Shown piece after piece: positions 1 through 6,092 of a stretch of 6,927 nucleotides of DNA; the stretch's first letter is position 1; every line of letters starts with the position of its first letter. The stretch is from an uncultured Collinsella sp. (GTDB taxonomy: Bacteria > Actinomycetota > Coriobacteriia > Coriobacteriales > Coriobacteriaceae): NCBI GenBank assembly GCA_900548515.1, contig URKU01000098.1, positions 1-6,927 of the forward strand. The letters are read 5' to 3'. The position numbers and the translations under genes are program-made. The notes beneath the pieces were generated by a model, which saw only the letters and a program-made list of their open reading frames with translations, was not told where the DNA came from and did not search any database.

Positions 1-300
1 CTTATCGGCGACTTCTTCGACTCAGAGCGCAGCTTTAACCTGGTTGTGTCGCTGGTGGACATTCGCCACGACCCCAGTAAACTCGACCATGACATGATCG
101 ACTACCTGCAGGGCAACGAGTTCAACTTTATCGTCTGCCTCACCAAAGCCGACAAGCTCAGCCGTACCCAGCAGGCCCGCCAGGCAGCAGCCATCAAAAA
201 ACAGCTCAACGTTCCGGCCGAGAACGTGATCATCACAAGCTCCCAGACCGGTATCGGCATCGATGAACTAAAAAAGCGCATCGCCGAGGCCTGCCTCTAG
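1..300 (+). CDS. engB: Ribosome biogenesis GTP-binding protein EngB/YsxC, C-terminal part (5' end outside window)
   Basis: This is the last 99 codons, open from the first base and ending at TAG 298-300. EngB (YihA/YsxC) is a TRAFAC-class GTPase needed for late assembly of the 50S ribosomal subunit in the cytoplasm. Visible signatures, numbered from the first codon shown, are the family-typical DIRHDP at residues 20-25 followed by LDHDMIDYL at 28-36, the guanine-specificity motif TKADKLS at 48-54, and the G5 loop TSSQTGIGIDEL at 79-90. The P-loop and the G3 DxxG motif lie upstream of the window. The protein ends shortly after the G5 helix, as is normal for the family (about 200 aa in full), so the 3' end is intact. 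It converges on thrB, with a long palindrome between them. The assignment is secure because motif order and spacing are diagnostic. Confidence 0.93.
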   Translation, partial: LIGDFFDSERSFNLVVSLVDIRHDPSKLDHDMIDYLQGNEFNFIVCLTKADKLSRTQQARQAAAIKKQLNVPAENVIITSSQTGIGIDELKKRIAEACL

Positions 301-402
301 CAAGTGCTCCTTACCAGCAAGAGCCCCTGCCAATAAAAATCAACTATCAGCTCGGCGCCCCTTCAAAGCGTGGGTCCCTGTAGACGTCCTCAGCAAGGTA
401 GG

Positions 403-540
403 CGCAGGGACGGTCGGGATGTTCCCTCAAAATCATTCCGCAGCGCGAAGGCCCCTTGTCCGTCGCTCCGTAGGAGCAGGACAAGGGGCCTTCATGCGCG
501 AGGACGATTTTGAGGGAACATCCCGACCGTCCCGGACAGG
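403..540 (-). repeat. Long nested hairpin element, copy A, between convergent engB and thrB
   Basis: Bases 407-434 pair perfectly with 506-533 (28 bp). An internal loop follows, then 447-461 pairs with 479-493 (15 bp), then a tip stem 465-469/473-477 with a 3-nt loop. A further outer pair, 377-391 with 549-563, has the same centre of symmetry and one G-T mismatch, so the whole palindrome spans 377-563 and its right edge covers the thrB stop codon (557-559). Read on the minus strand, downstream of thrB, it matches the element after asd (5855-5995) in its tip, internal-loop strands and both ends. Its position between convergent genes would suit a bidirectional terminator or mRNA 3'-end protector. 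However, no clear T tract follows either arm, so the role is inferred. Bases 301-376 hold nothing else I can identify. Confidence 0.85.
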
Positions 541-556
541 TATATGGGGAGGATGT

Positions 557-1438
557 CTACAGGTACTCGATTTGAGCGCCCTCGGTGTCGCACGTCAGAA
601 TATGCGTGTCGCACTTAGGGAACTGTTCGCGCAGCTTGACCTGCAGGAACTTTGCCACGATGGTGTCGTCGGTCACCGCCATAAGGGTCGAGCCTGAACC
701 GCTGATCCAGATGGTCTTGGCGCCGCCGTTAAGGCAGGTGTCGCGCACTGCGTTGTAGTCGGGGATGAGGCGGCGGCGATAGGGCTCCTGGATGCGGTCG
801 TCGTTGGCGGCGGCAATCAGGTCAAGGTCGCCGGTCTCCAGGCCGCGCGTCATGCCCGCGATGCGGCCCATCTGCCACACGGCGGTGGAGAGCGGAATCT
901 CCTGTGGCACGACCTTGCGCGCCTCACTCGTGTGCACCTCGTAAGGTGGAATCACGGTAATAAAACGCAAGCGATCGCTCACCTCGTAGCGCAGACACTG
1001 GGGGAGCGAATCGGTCGGCGTAAAGGAGCAGACGGCGCCGCCCAGGATAGCGGGGGCGACGTTATCGGGATGGCCCTCGACCTCGGTGGCAATGCGGACG
1101 AGCTCGGCGCGGTCGACGGTGTGGCCCGTCAGCGCAGCGGCCGCCATGATGCCAGCGACGACGCAGGTGGAGCTGGAACCCAGGCCGCGGGCGACGGGCA
1201 CATCAGTTTGAATGTCGATGGCAACGGGGAAAGCCGACTCGCCCCATGCGGCCAGTGCATCCACAAAGCTCACGTAGACCAGGTTATTCTCGTTTTGGAA
1301 CTCCTCGGGGCAGCCCGTGATGGTGAGCTTGTCGGCGCGCTCGAAGGTGAAGTGCGAGTAGAGGCTGACGGCCATGCCGAGGGTATCGTAGCCGATGCCT
1401 AGGTTGGCGCTGGTTGCTGGGACGGTGATTTTGATCAT
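557..1438 (-). CDS. thrB: Homoserine kinase (GHMP family)
   Basis: This 293-aa protein phosphorylates homoserine with ATP to O-phosphohomoserine, the penultimate step of threonine synthesis, in the cytoplasm. It starts with MIKITVPATSANLGIGYD, the classic N-terminus of homoserine kinases. The GHMP ATP-binding motif PVARGLGSSST is at residues 81-91, GHPDNVAPA at 122-130, and the C-terminal GHMP motif ISGSGST at 245-251. Length fits the family (about 290-310 aa). The reading frame is open 24 codons further upstream to 1510. I place the start at 1438 because a strong AGGAGG (minus strand, 1445-1450) lies 6 nt before that ATG and because the family N-terminus begins there; the extension would run into a palindrome. 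It lies downstream of thrC on the same strand, but a terminator and a long hairpin separate them, so it may have its own promoter. The stop is TAG. Confidence 0.95.
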   Translation of the reverse strand: MIKITVPATSANLGIGYDTLGMAVSLYSHFTFERADKLTITGCPEEFQNENNLVYVSFVDALAAWGESAFPVAIDIQTDVPVARGLGSSSTCVVAGIMAAAALTGHTVDRAELVRIATEVEGHPDNVAPAILGGAVCSFTPTDSLPQCLRYEVSDRLRFITVIPPYEVHTSEARKVVPQEIPLSTAVWQMGRIAGMTRGLETGDLDLIAAANDDRIQEPYRRRLIPDYNAVRDTCLNGGAKTIWISGSGSTLMAVTDDTIVAKFLQVKLREQFPKCDTHILTCDTEGAQIEYL

Positions 1439-1444
1439 GTGGGT

Positions 1445-1450
1445 CCTCCT
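1445..1450 (-). promoter_or_regulatory. Ribosome-binding site of thrB
   Basis: Minus-strand AGGAGG lies 6 nt before the ATG at 1438. It decides between this start and a longer in-frame ATG at 1510. It is only 2 nt from the outer arm of the 1453-1564 palindrome, so folding of that arm could affect ribosome access. Confidence 0.85.
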
Positions 1451-1452
1451 GG

Positions 1453-1564
1453 GCGGGTCTGGCCGTTTAGTTCGCTGCTCGGGCAGTCCTGGCTCGCTCG
1501 GAAAGCACATTAAGTGCTTTCCGGCTCGTGCGGAACTCGCGACGAACTAAACGGCCAGACCCGC
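1453..1564. repeat. Long inverted repeat in the thrC-thrB gap
   Basis: Bases 1453-1474 are a perfect reverse complement of 1543-1564 (22 bp). Inside, 1500-1508 pairs with 1514-1522 (GGAAAGCAC / GTGCTTTCC) around a 5-nt ATTAA loop. The two stems are separated by unpaired strands of 25 and 20 nt. The plan resembles the elements at 403-540 and 5855-5995: long outer arms, internal loop, short inner hairpin. The tip sequence is different, and only a TGCGGAACT on the right strand recalls their shared CTGCGGA-N-T. If transcribed with thrB it would form the leader directly before the ribosome-binding site. No T tract follows, so it is not a plain intrinsic terminator. Function unknown. Confidence 0.85.
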
Positions 1565-1589
1565 TCGCATGCTCGTCATCATTCCGAAA

Positions 1590-1627
1590 GCTAAATAAAT
1601 AGAAGGTGCGCCGGCTTTCGCCGGCGC
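1590..1627 (-). terminator. Intrinsic terminator after thrC
   Basis: Read on the minus strand, 12 nt after the thrC stop, a perfect 8-bp stem GCGCCGGC/GCCGGCGC (1620-1627 with 1608-1615) closes a GAAA tetraloop. It is followed by a T-rich run, ACCTTCTATTTATTTAG. GNRA loop, GC-rich stem and T-rich tail are the standard features of a Rho-independent terminator. It implies that at least part of thrC transcription stops before thrB. Confidence 0.8.
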
Positions 1628-1639
1628 TTAATAAGGGAT

Positions 1640-3157
1640 CTAGTTGGTGCTCATTCGTTTTGCTGCGGACTCGACGTAGCTTGCCATCTCGTCGACGTCG
1701 CAGACGTCTTCGAAGCGGACGGGCTTGGACTCGAGCTCGGCGAGCTGGGTCGGGGCGACCGTGTTGGTGGCCTGCTCGAGTACACGCATGGCCTCAAAAT
1801 CATCCTCGGGAACGTCGAGGCCCAGGGCGTCGCAGCAGGCGCGCGGGAACTTGTAGGGGCTGGCGGTCGAAAGCAGCACGCGGGCCTTGGCGCCCTCGGC
1901 GGGGGCGACCTGCTCAAAGACGTGATAGCCGCAAGCGGTGTGCGGGTCGATCACGTAGCCATTTGCGTCCCAGCAGCTCTTGATGGCAGCGCGGACCTCG
2001 TCCTCGCTGGCCCAACCGCAGGCAAACACGCTCTGGATCTTGGCCAGCAGCTCGGCGGGCACCTCGTAGCGACCCGTCTGGGCAAGCTGCTCCATAAGGC
2101 CGGCAACGAGCTTGCAATCGCCGTCGGACAGGAAGTAGAGCATGCGCTCCAGGTTGGAGCTGATGAGGATGTCCATCGACGGCGAGATGGTCGTGAAGAA
2201 CGGACGGTTACGGTCGTAGACGCCGGTAGTCAGGAAGTCGGCAAGCACGTTGTTCTTATCGCTCGCAACGATGAGCTTGGCGACGGGCAGACCCATGCGC
2301 TTGGCGTAGTAGCCGGCCAAGATATCGCCAAAGTTGCCGGTCGGTACGCAGAACTCCACGGCGTCGCCGGCCTCGATGGCGCCGGCGCGCAACAGCTGCG
2401 CATAGGCGGCAAAGTAGTAGACGACCTGCGGTACCAGGCGGCCGACGTTGATGGAGTTGGCACTCGAAAGCACCGTGCCGGCAGCCTCCAGACGTTCGGC
2501 AAGCTCCTTATCGGCAAAGATGCGCTTGACGGCGCTCTGGGCGTCGTCGAAGTTGCCGCGGATGCCGCAGACGGCGACGTTGTCGCCCTCCTGCGTGGAC
2601 ATCTGCAGGTTCTGGACGCGGCTGACTTTGCCCTCGGGATAAAAGACGGTGATGCCCGTGCCCGGAGCGTCGGCAAAACCGGCGAGCGCGGCCTTGCCCG
2701 TGTCGCCCGACGTGGCGGTGACGATCATGATGCGCTCGGCGCCGCCGTTCTTGGCAGAAGTGCGGGCCATGAGGCGGGGGAGCATCTGCAGGGCGACGTC
2801 CTTGAAGGCGCTCGTGGGGCCGCCAAAGAGCTCCATCACATAGGTTTGAGGGACGTCAGCGCCCGGCGCAGCGTCGAGTTTGACGAGCGGCGTAACCTCT
2901 TCACTCACGAACGTGCCACGGTATGCCTCGTCGACACACGCCGAAATTTCTTCGGCCGTGTAATCATTCAGTAACATTCCCAACACATCTTGAGCGATTT
3001 CAAAGTACGATTTATCTGCAAGCGAGCTGATATCGACCTGCTGGGTGCCGAGCTCGTCCGAGACAAACAAACCCCCGTCGGGAGCGATGCCGGTGCGGAT
3101 TGCCACCTTACTTGAGCACGATAAAGTGCGTCCTCGTGTACTATGATAAGTTCCCAT
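1640..3157 (-). CDS. thrC: Threonine synthase (PLP-dependent, long form)
   Basis: This 505-aa enzyme converts O-phosphohomoserine to threonine and phosphate, the last pathway step, with pyridoxal phosphate in the cytoplasm. An N-terminal threonine-synthase region (MGTYHSTRG) is followed by the PLP-lysine motif GPTSAFKD at residues 113-120 (K119). TATSGDTGKAAL at 148-159 and SANSINVGR at 232-240 follow. The glycine-rich PLP-phosphate loop VPTGNFGDILAG is at 271-282, DPHTA at 404-408 and TASPYKFP at 431-438. The roughly 500-aa length and motif order mark the E. coli/yeast-type long form of fold-type II enzymes. The frame is open 15 codons upstream to 3202. I choose 3157 because minus-strand GAGGAGC (3166-3172) lies 8 nt before it and because family alignments begin at MxYxSTRG. 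It is divergent from aspartokinase across 103 bp and ends in TAG. Confidence 0.95.
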   Translation of the reverse strand: MGTYHSTRGRTLSCSSKVAIRTGIAPDGGLFVSDELGTQQVDISSLADKSYFEIAQDVLGMLLNDYTAEEISACVDEAYRGTFVSEEVTPLVKLDAAPGADVPQTYVMELFGGPTSAFKDVALQMLPRLMARTSAKNGGAERIMIVTATSGDTGKAALAGFADAPGTGITVFYPEGKVSRVQNLQMSTQEGDNVAVCGIRGNFDDAQSAVKRIFADKELAERLEAAGTVLSSANSINVGRLVPQVVYYFAAYAQLLRAGAIEAGDAVEFCVPTGNFGDILAGYYAKRMGLPVAKLIVASDKNNVLADFLTTGVYDRNRPFFTTISPSMDILISSNLERMLYFLSDGDCKLVAGLMEQLAQTGRYEVPAELLAKIQSVFACGWASEDEVRAAIKSCWDANGYVIDPHTACGYHVFEQVAPAEGAKARVLLSTASPYKFPRACCDALGLDVPEDDFEAMRVLEQATNTVAPTQLAELESKPVRFEDVCDVDEMASYVESAAKRMSTN

Positions 3158-3260
3158 ATAACACTGCTCCTCGGATGCCTTGGTCCCAATCGGTGACCCC
3201 ATGGTATCAGAGCACGCAAAACAGGTTTGCAGAGGCTTTTAGAAAGGTAACCTCCACGCC
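3158..3260. promoter_or_regulatory. Divergent promoter region between thrC and aspartokinase
   Basis: The 103 bp between the two divergent start codons must hold, or lie next to, promoters for both directions. On the plus strand the best candidate is TTGGTC (3180-3185), a 19-bp spacer, and TATCAG (3205-3210) with an upstream TG (3202-3203) as in extended -10 promoters. This would give a leader of about 45 nt. Just after it, GCAAA (3216-3220) and TTTGC (3226-3230) form a short inverted repeat around ACAGG, a possible operator or mRNA stem. The minus strand carries the thrC ribosome-binding site (3166-3172), but I see no convincing -35/-10 pair. No lysine riboswitch or T-box fits in this space. 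The promoter assignment is weak. Confidence 0.4.
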
Positions 3261-4649
3261 ATGATAAAAATTGCCAAGTTTGGCGGCTCGTCGGTCGCCG
3301 ACGCCGAACACTTTAAGAAGATTAAGGCCATCGTCGATGCCGACCCTGCCCGCCGTTTTGTGGTGGTTTCCGCCTGCGGTCGCCGCTTTAAGGGCGACAC
3401 CAAGGTGACCGACCTGCTCTACCTGGTTAACGCGCACGTTAAGTATCACGTGTCGTGCGAGGAACTACTCGAGGACATCGGCCAGCGCTATTTTGATATC
3501 GCTGACGAGCTGGAGCTCACCTATCCCATCCGCGAGGAGTTTGCGGCCTTTGCCGAGCGCGCCCGCTCGGGCGGTTACTCTACCGAGGAGCTCGTGAGCC
3601 GCGGCGAGTACTTCACCGCTCGCCTGATGGCCGAGTACCTGGGCCTGCCGTTCCTGGACGCCGCGACGGTTGTGGCGTTCCATCACGACGGTACGCTCAG
3701 TATGAATCGCACCTCCGAGCTGGTGCAGGAGTACGGTCAACAGGGCGGCTTTGTTATGCCTGGTTTCTACGGCGCGACGCGTGAGGGCCAGATCAAGCTG
3801 CTCGACCGTGGCGGCGGCGATATTTCCGGCTCGATTTTGGCCAAGTGCCTGGGCGCCGACCTGTACGAGAACTGGACCGATGTCTCGGGCTTCTATTCTG
3901 CCGATCCGCGTATTGTTCCCGAGGCTCAGCCCATTGCGCGCGTTACCTACGAGGAGCTGCGCGAGCTTTCGTACATGGGTGCGAGCGTCCTGCACGAGGA
4001 GGCCGTGTTCCCTGTGCGTGAGGCGGGTATTCCGCTGGTCATCAAGAACACCAATGCGCCGCAGGACCCCGGCACCATCATTAGCGAGACGGCTGATGAG
4101 GGCGAGGCAGAGCCCATCATTACCGGCGTGACTGGCAAGCGCGGTTTTGTCGCCATCAACGTCGCCCGCGACCGCACCAAGCCCCGTGTTGGCTTTATGC
4201 GCCGTGCGCTTTCGGTGTTCGAGCGTTATGACGTCTCCGTCGAGCATATGCCCACCGGTGTCGACCGCTTTGGCGCCGTGGTGCAGGAGCAGGACGTGCA
4301 CGACTCGCTGTACTCGCTCGTGGGCGACATTCAGCAGGAGGTCGAGCCGCTCGAGATCGAGGTTGTCGAGGGCCTGGCGCTCATCGCGACCGTCGGCCGT
4401 AACCTGCGTGGCCGCGCAGGTATCTCGGGCCATCTGTTTGGTATGCTTGGCCAGGCCGGCGTGAGCGTGCGCATGATTTCGCAGAGCTGCGACGAGATCA
4501 ACATCATTATCGGTGTCGAGGAGAAGGACTTCGACCTGGCGATTCAGACCATCTACCGTGCTTTCTCCGACGAGAACGGCATTGTGAAGGTCTCCGACTT
4601 GGAGGCTCCCGCGCCGGTCGATCCCGCTCTGGCTGCGCTCCACAAGTAG
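3261..4649 (+). CDS. Aspartate kinase, monofunctional, with C-terminal ACT domains
   Basis: This 462-aa enzyme phosphorylates aspartate to 4-aspartyl phosphate, the committed step toward lysine, methionine, threonine and diaminopimelate. The amino-acid kinase domain opens with KFGGSSVA at residues 6-13, then VVVSACGRRFKGDTKVTDLL at 34-53, SRGEY at 113-117, RGGGDISGS at 183-191, WTDV at 205-208 and ELSYMGASVLHEEAV at 235-249. From about residue 285 two ACT-type regulatory segments follow, including ALIATVGRNLRGRAG and MISQSCDEINIIIGV (405-419). These are the usual site of feedback inhibition by lysine and/or threonine; the effector cannot be read from sequence. Overall it resembles B. subtilis YclM rather than the alpha/beta two-product type, and there is no homoserine dehydrogenase fusion. 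ATG 3261 is the only start: an in-frame TAG lies at 3240-3242. AAAGG at 3243-3247 is 13 nt away, a long spacing. asd follows 174 bp downstream. The stop is TAG. Confidence 0.94.
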   Translation: MIKIAKFGGSSVADAEHFKKIKAIVDADPARRFVVVSACGRRFKGDTKVTDLLYLVNAHVKYHVSCEELLEDIGQRYFDIADELELTYPIREEFAAFAERARSGGYSTEELVSRGEYFTARLMAEYLGLPFLDAATVVAFHHDGTLSMNRTSELVQEYGQQGGFVMPGFYGATREGQIKLLDRGGGDISGSILAKCLGADLYENWTDVSGFYSADPRIVPEAQPIARVTYEELRELSYMGASVLHEEAVFPVREAGIPLVIKNTNAPQDPGTIISETADEGEAEPIITGVTGKRGFVAINVARDRTKPRVGFMRRALSVFERYDVSVEHMPTGVDRFGAVVQEQDVHDSLYSLVGDIQQEVEPLEIEVVEGLALIATVGRNLRGRAGISGHLFGMLGQAGVSVRMISQSCDEINIIIGVEEKDFDLAIQTIYRAFSDENGIVKVSDLEAPAPVDPALAALHK

Positions 4650-4661
4650 CTGCTATCTCGC

Positions 4662-4691
4662 TAGATTTTTGGGACTCGCCTCAAAAATCTA
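4662..4691. other. AT-rich hairpin after aspartokinase
   Basis: TAGATTTTTG (4662-4671) is the exact reverse complement of CAAAAATCTA (4682-4691), and two more pairs close a short loop. It lies 12 nt after the aspartokinase stop. A GC-rich run rather than a T tract follows, so it is not a standard terminator. A 3'-end stabilising hairpin is possible. Confidence 0.6.
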
Positions 4692-4700
4692 CGGCGGGGC

Positions 4701-4722
4701 GTTTCGTTTCGGTTTCGTTTCG
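4701..4722 (+). repeat. Exact 11-bp tandem duplication
   Basis: GTTTCGTTTCG occurs twice head to tail (4701-4711 and 4712-4722), and TTTCG recurs at 4733-4737. GGGGCG precedes both the first copy and the 4733 copy, so a larger unit of about 29 bp (GGGGCG then TTTCG) appears duplicated around it. The sequence is noncoding, in the aspartokinase-asd gap. It may be a slippage product. Confidence 0.7.
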
Positions 4723-4756
4723 ACGGGGCGGGTTTCGTGCCTGCCCCGTTCTTGTA
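4723..4756 (+). terminator. Possible terminator or attenuator hairpin before asd
   Basis: ACGGGGC (4723-4729) pairs with GCCCCGT (4743-4749), extended inward by a G-T and two G-C pairs to a 10-bp stem with a 7-nt loop. TTCTTGT follows, a short T-rich tail. An upstream GGCGGGGCG (4693-4701) could compete for the same CCCC strand. If it terminates, asd would need its own promoter. A weak candidate -10 (TATACA or TACACT, 4755-4762) overlaps the tail. Termination efficiency cannot be judged from sequence alone. Confidence 0.45.
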
Positions 4757-4823
4757 TACACTGGCAACAATAATCGGCCTGCTCGGCGTGCGGGCAAAAG
4801 CCACAACCTTTAAAGGGGGAAGC

Positions 4824-5849
4824 ATGAAACAGTACACGGTTGCTATTTTGGGCGCGACGGGAGCCGTGGGCACCCAGATGCTCGGGTGCCTCAACGAGCA
4901 GGAGTTCCCGGTCGGTAAGCTCAAGCTGCTGGCGAGCGCGCGTTCTGCGGGCAAAACCGTCGAGTTCCGCGGCGAGCAGATTGTGATCGAAGAGGCTTGC
5001 CCCGAGGCCTTTGAGGGCTGTGACATCGTGCTCGGCGCTGCCGGCGACGATATCGCCAAGGAGCTGCTGCCCGAGGCCGTCAAGCGCGGCGCCGTCGTGG
5101 TCGACAACAGCCATGCTTTCCGTATGGATCCCGAGGTGCCGCTGGTCGTGCCCGAGATCAATGCCGACGATATCAAGTGGCATCACGGCCTTATCGCCAA
5201 CCCCAACTGCGCGACCATCATCGGCCTGGTTCCCACGTGGCCGCTGCATCAGCTCGCCGGTGTGAAGCGCATGATCGTCTCGACGTATCAGGCGGCTTCG
5301 GGTGCCGGCGCTCCCGGTATGGCCGAGCTCGAGGCTCAGCTGGCCGCCCTGGGCCGCGGCGAGGAGATTCCCGAGCCGCGCGCGTTTGCCGCCCAGCTGG
5401 CGAGCAACCTGATTCCGCAGATCGGCGGCGTCAAGGAGGAAGGCTTTACCTCCGAGGAGATGAAGCTGCAGAACGAGGGCCGCAAGATCATGCACCTGCC
5501 CGAGCTGCGCGTGAACTGCACCTGCGTGCGCGTGCCCGTGCTGCGTTCGCACTCCGAGAGCATTACGCTCGAGTTTGAGCGCGACATTACGGTTGACGAG
5601 GCCCGTGCTGCGCTGGCTGCTGCTCCCGGCGTCAAGCTGGTTGACGATATGGTTGCCGAGGATGCACACGACCGCTTCCCCATGCCGATGGATACGTCCG
5701 ACCAGGATCTGATTTGGGTCGGCCGCGTGCGTCGCGACATCTCGAACCCCGAGGCCGCGCGCGGTATCACCTTCTGGTGCTGCGGCGACCAAATCCGTAA
5801 GGGCGCGGCAACCAACGCCGTCCAGATCGCTAAGCTGCTCTGCGAGTAG
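4824..5849 (+). CDS. asd: Aspartate-semialdehyde dehydrogenase
   Basis: This 341-aa enzyme reduces 4-aspartyl phosphate to aspartate 4-semialdehyde with NADPH. This is the branch point to lysine/diaminopimelate and to homoserine for threonine and methionine. The N-terminal Rossmann motif GATGAVG is at residues 10-16, followed by VVDNSHAFR (92-100) and LVVPEIN (107-113). The catalytic cysteine sits in NPNCAT at 126-131 (C129). STYQAASGAG is at 153-162, and RSHSES at 241-246 holds the expected catalytic histidine (H243). The C-terminus is dehydrogenase-typical (RKGAATNAVQIAKLL). Length is normal. The frame is open upstream to a GTG at 4737. I choose ATG 4824 because AAAGGGGGA (4812-4820) lies immediately before it and family members start MxxYxVAxxGATGAVG. 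It follows aspartokinase on the same strand and supplies the next step. The stop is TAG, 12 nt before a long hairpin element. Confidence 0.96.
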   Translation: MKQYTVAILGATGAVGTQMLGCLNEQEFPVGKLKLLASARSAGKTVEFRGEQIVIEEACPEAFEGCDIVLGAAGDDIAKELLPEAVKRGAVVVDNSHAFRMDPEVPLVVPEINADDIKWHHGLIANPNCATIIGLVPTWPLHQLAGVKRMIVSTYQAASGAGAPGMAELEAQLAALGRGEEIPEPRAFAAQLASNLIPQIGGVKEEGFTSEEMKLQNEGRKIMHLPELRVNCTCVRVPVLRSHSESITLEFERDITVDEARAALAAAPGVKLVDDMVAEDAHDRFPMPMDTSDQDLIWVGRVRRDISNPEAARGITFWCCGDQIRKGAATNAVQIAKLLCE

Positions 5850-5854
5850 TGCGA

Positions 5855-5995
5855 CCTGTCCGGCGGGGGCCGGGCTTAGTTTTCAGAACGTCCTCGACCA
5901 TGTGTGGCGCCTTGTCCTGCTCCTTCGGAGCCGCGGACAAGGCGCCACACTGGTCTGCGGAGTGTTCTGAAAACTAAGCCCGACCCCCGCCTGCG
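5855..5995 (+). repeat. Long nested hairpin element, copy B, downstream of asd
   Basis: Bases 5862-5889 pair with 5964-5991 (27 of 28 bp). An internal loop follows, then 5902-5917 pairs perfectly with 5935-5950 (16 bp), and the tip stem GCTCC/GGAGC (5919-5923, 5927-5931) closes a TTC loop. It is the same element as the minus-strand copy at 403-540. Shared parts are CCTGTCCGG at the start, GTCCTCG-NN-CATG on the 5' internal-loop strand, CTTGTCC-T-GCTCC and GGAGC-NNN-GGACAAG around the tip, CTGCGGA-N-T on the 3' internal-loop strand, and CCTGCG at the end. The main arms differ between copies but stay paired. In both cases it begins close behind a gene's stop codon in the sense direction. No T tract follows. 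A dispersed repeat with a 3'-end RNA role is likely; the mechanism is unknown. Confidence 0.85.
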
Positions 5996-6092
5996 GTGAC
6001 GTTGCTGCAAGCGGCCTGCGATGGGGCCGTTGTTGGTTGGGGCCGCTGGGCTGATGTGGGGGCGCGTGGCTGTTGCGGGCCCTGGTTCTGGC

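Noticed and set aside
301..563. CRISPR array or insertion sequence suggested by repeats
   Set aside because: There are no regularly spaced direct repeats with spacers and no transposase frame; the signal is a single nested palindrome.
419..697. Plus-strand frame across the first palindrome
   Set aside because: Its first half is palindrome sequence and the rest is antisense to thrB.
1439..1510. Upstream extension of thrB by 24 codons
   Set aside because: It would translate through the 1453-1564 palindrome, and a strong AGGAGG sits before the internal ATG that matches the homoserine kinase N-terminus.
1922..2974. Long plus-strand frame of 350 codons opposite thrC
   Set aside because: It is a shadow frame common in high-GC genes; the minus strand encodes an intact threonine synthase with all its motifs.
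3158..3202. Upstream extension of thrC by 15 codons
   Set aside because: GAGGAGC directly precedes the ATG at 3157 and threonine synthases begin at the MxYxSTRG segment.
3158..3260. Lysine riboswitch or T-box ahead of aspartokinase
   Set aside because: The space is too short and no T-box sequence or multi-stem lysine fold is visible.
3465..4643. Long minus-strand frame of 392 codons opposite aspartokinase
   Set aside because: It is a shadow of a conserved enzyme gene with no ribosome-binding site or recognisable domain. The same applies to 4689-5792 opposite asd.
4737..4823. Upstream GTG extension of asd with a hydrophobic leader
   Set aside because: It overlaps a probable terminator hairpin; the ribosome-binding site at 4812-4820 and the family N-terminus point to 4824.
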